DNA of 7,851 nucleotides from JALUUH01 sp964636675 (lineage in GTDB: Bacteria > Pseudomonadota > Gammaproteobacteria > S012-40). The stretch covers positions 1-7,851 of the forward strand of contig CAZWUO010000176.1 of NCBI GenBank assembly GCA_964636675.1, read 5' to 3'. Of the stretch, positions 6,716-7,851 are shown in pieces. Position 1 is the first letter of the stretch, and the number at the start of each line of letters is the position of its first letter. The position numbers were made by a program, and so were the translations under genes. The notes under the pieces are model-generated. The model was not told where the DNA came from, ran no database searches, and worked only from the letters and a program-made list of their open reading frames with translations.

Positions 6716-7075
6716 ATGAAATTAAAATTGATAGTATTGATGTTAACTTTATTGATAACAATACCAGGAAGCGCATTTGCAGTAGATTGCACAGGAACCG
6801 TAACCAACCTAAGTTTACAGTTAAATAGTGCAGGGACAGTTACACTTTCTCTCGCCGGTGGACCAACATACACATACTTGTGTAACGTTGATGGCGCCAC
6901 CAATAGAAATGGTGTTTCGCCTACGGTTTGCAAAACAATGTATTCTACTTTGATGGCAGCGAAAGTTTCTGGAAAAAAGGTTTTAATCAGATTTTATGAT
7001 CATGACTCTTGTACCGACGTTCCTGCTTGGGGTAATGCTGGTAGACTTGGTTGGACTCAATTACTACTTGATTAA
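6716..7075 (+). CDS. Small secreted four-cysteine protein, type A, copy 2
   Basis: A 119-residue protein with a strong signal peptide (K2-K4, hydrophobic 5-16, AFA at 20-22) and about 97 mature residues. GAGAAG (6704-6709) lies 6 nt before the ATG. Mature cysteines C25, C56, C72 and C99 align in order and approximate spacing with C26, C55, C75 and C106 of the 5392 protein. Shared blocks are DCTGTVTNL against TCGGTVSNI, a cysteine-ended strand (YTYLC / AVFVC), VCKTMYSTLMAAKVSGKKV against TCKTMMAMLMTAKAKGESV, and a DxxSC or PSSC segment followed by a Trp. It differs in the loop between C56 and C72 (GATNRNGVSP). It is the last of the four tandem small genes and more closely related to the first than to its two neighbours, so the cluster did not grow by simple stepwise copying. 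Exported; function unknown. Confidence 0.9.
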   Translation: MKLKLIVLMLTLLITIPGSAFAVDCTGTVTNLSLQLNSAGTVTLSLAGGPTYTYLCNVDGATNRNGVSPTVCKTMYSTLMAAKVSGKKVLIRFYDHDSCTDVPAWGNAGRLGWTQLLLD

Positions 7076-7092
7076 CAAATTTAAGTCACATA

Positions 7093-7113
7093 CCTCCAGC
7101 CTTGGAGGAGGCT
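7093..7113. terminator. Hairpin after the small-gene cluster, with an alternative pairing that masks a Shine-Dalgarno sequence
   Basis: CCTCCA (7093-7098) pairs perfectly with TGGAGG (7103-7108) around the loop GCCT. An alternative, mutually exclusive stem pairs AGCCT (7098-7102) with AGGCT (7109-7113). It begins 17 nt after the stop of the 6716 gene and could be its transcript end, but no proper T run follows (only TTGATTT), so terminator strength is doubtful. In the first fold CCTCC covers part of the GGAGGAGG Shine-Dalgarno sequence; the second fold frees GGAGG in the loop. Confidence 0.4.
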
Positions 7114-7120
7114 TGATTTC

Positions 7121-7150
7121 ATGAACTACTCAAAGCAGTTTAATATTTGA
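7121..7150 (+). CDS. Nine-codon mini-ORF with a very strong ribosome site
   Basis: ATG at 7121 opens MNYSKQFNI and stops at TGA 7148-7150. GGAGGAGG (7104-7111) lies 9 nt upstream, the strongest Shine-Dalgarno match in the window. A perfect 7-bp inverted repeat, ACTCAAA (7128-7134) and TTTGAGT (7146-7152), spans most of the mini-ORF. It could be a translated leader or chance; no homology can be claimed for nine residues. The rest of the 7076-7358 gap is AT-rich and I see no further gene in it beyond the 29-codon frame at 7273. Confidence 0.2.
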   Translation: MNYSKQFNI

Positions 7151-7272
7151 GTCACTTCAAAGTAGCAATTTGTCAAAATAAATTTACCTTGCGTTAATTA
7201 TTCAAATAGTCGTTATATTTCTATTTCGCCGATTTTTCTGTTGCCGCGATAAAAAATATACAACCTAATAAA

Positions 7273-7362
7273 ATGATGAATAAAAAAATATTGAAATTAT
7301 TACTGACGAACATATATGGGTACTGTCGTACTATAAAACGTTCATTTTGGAGAAGTCTGTGA
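7273..7362 (+). CDS. Possible 29-codon leader ORF overlapping the protease start
   Basis: ATG 7273 (tandem ATG-ATG) encodes a basic 29-residue peptide starting MMNKKILKLLLTN and ending KRSFWRSL. Its TGA (7360-7362) overlaps the GTG start of the metallopeptidase (7359-7361), and the GGAG ribosome site of that gene lies inside it. No Shine-Dalgarno sequence is visible ahead of it, so translation is doubtful. If translated, it would couple to the protease start. Confidence 0.2.
   Translation: MMNKKILKLLLTNIYGYCRTIKRSFWRSL
7349..7352 (+). promoter_or_regulatory. Ribosome binding site deciding a GTG start
   Basis: GGAG sits 6 nt before the GTG at 7359. The frame is closed upstream by TAA at 7281-7283 and has no ATG in between, so this site fixes GTG as the start of the metallopeptidase. 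Confidence 0.75.
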
Positions 7363-7851
7363 AATTTAATTATATAAAGCTTTTAATTTGTTTATTTTTA
7401 TTGAGTCCCTATGCTGCCTATGCACAACCATCTGCAAAGGGAGTTGTTGCTACTAAAGTAATCTGGGAACAACATGAAATTCCTGTGTGCTGGACCAGTT
7501 TTAAAGTTCTTAATCCAATATATGAGAAGGAATTCACTTGGGTAAAAGATGCTGTAGCTAATACTTGGGAAGCTGCGTCAAAAGTGAGGTTTGTTGGATG
7601 GGGAGAATGTCCTGAATTTTCCCCTAAAGGCGGTAATGGCATAAGGATTGGCATCGGCACTGTTGGGCCGACAGTTTTTGCATTTGGATCGGCACTCGGA
7701 GATCATCGCTTAGGAATGATTTTAAACTTTACGTTTGAAGAATGGTCGCCCATATGCGGATCAACATCAGAAAGTTATCGGCAATTTTGTATAGAGGCCA
7801 GTGCGGTGCACGAGTTTGGTCACGCTCTTGGTTTTTACCATGAACAACGCA
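7359..7851 (+). CDS. Secreted astacin-like zinc metallopeptidase, 3'-partial
   Basis: Starts at GTG (GGAG 6 nt upstream) and runs off the right edge after 164 complete codons. The signal peptide has K2 and K7, a hydrophobic core (8-16) and AYA (20-22) before Gln23. The zinc-binding motif HEFGHALGFYHEQ lies at 151-163: ligands H151, H155 and H161, general base E152, and the metzincin Gly158. The GFYHEQ form, with Glu directly after the third His, is typical of astacins (M12A) and related bacterial metzincins rather than of matrixins. The segment before it (VIWEQHEIPVCW near 33-44, WVKDAVANTWEAAS, RFVGWGEC) fits the usual N-terminal strand and helix of metzincins. Mature cysteines are C43, C85, C134 and C144. 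It should act outside the inner membrane, cleaving peptide bonds; the substrate is unknown. The Met-turn and C-terminal half are outside the window. No propeptide switch is evident in the short stretch after the signal. Confidence 0.9.
   Translation, partial: MKFNYIKLLICLFLLSPYAAYAQPSAKGVVATKVIWEQHEIPVCWTSFKVLNPIYEKEFTWVKDAVANTWEAASKVRFVGWGECPEFSPKGGNGIRIGIGTVGPTVFAFGSALGDHRLGMILNFTFEEWSPICGSTSESYRQFCIEASAVHEFGHALGFYHEQR

Noticed and set aside
7170..7271. Possible sigma-70 promoters before the protease (TTGTCA at 7170, TATACA at 7257)
   Set aside because: None has both hexamers at good spacing; in such AT-rich sequence isolated matches are expected by chance.
7418..7660. Reverse-strand ORF of 80 codons
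   Set aside because: It lies opposite the metallopeptidase coding sequence, whose frame is confirmed by the zinc motif.

Overview
The window looks like an accessory, secretion-rich stretch of a moderately AT-rich Gram-negative chromosome. The best guess is a gammaproteobacterium. This rests on SpvB/TcdB-type FG-GAP plus RHS proteins, classical Sec signal peptides with AxA cleavage sites, Shine-Dalgarno starts and a palindromic 'GTAGGTTGGGGT' intergenic repeat. Genus cannot be assigned from sequence alone. Every supported gene is on the + strand; no rRNA, tRNA, CRISPR array or transposase was seen.

Bases 1-4836 hold the 3' part of a very large gene, open at the left edge. It encodes four calcium-loop FG-GAP/VCBS repeats, an SpvB/TcdB-like middle region, a long array of YD (RHS) repeats, the RHS-associated core ending in DPSG, and a variable C-terminal region of about 250 residues that looks like a polymorphic-toxin tip. 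Ten bases downstream is a 114-residue acidic protein (4847-5191), the natural candidate for the cognate immunity protein. A textbook intrinsic-terminator sequence (10-bp perfect stem, 5-nt loop, T7) lies in frame inside the toxin-tip coding sequence, between most of the toxin and the immunity gene.

Bases 5194-5332 are a 139-bp MITE/REP-like palindromic element with 13-bp terminal inverted repeats. A decayed fragment of the same sequence lies at 6175-6196.

Bases 5392-7075 carry four consecutive small genes for secreted proteins of 111-122 residues, each with a signal peptide. They fall into two types in the order A-B-B-A. Type A (5392, 6716) has four cysteines in the mature part; type B (5822, 6260) has two, with a PDNC motif. 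All share a helix followed by a 'GK-x-V' strand. The function is unknown; a resemblance to B-subunits of AB5 toxins is only a hypothesis.

Bases 7076-7358 are non-coding or leader sequence. They contain a hairpin that can hide a very strong Shine-Dalgarno sequence in front of a 9-codon mini-ORF, and a 29-codon ORF whose stop overlaps the next start. From 7359 to the right edge is the N-terminal half of a secreted astacin-like zinc metallopeptidase (HEFGHALGFYHEQ) with a GTG start, cut by the window end.

Together this is a group of exported or surface-acting proteins: a toxin-delivery shell with tip and immunity, a family of small secreted disulfide proteins, and a secreted protease. Whether they act together is not shown by the sequence.
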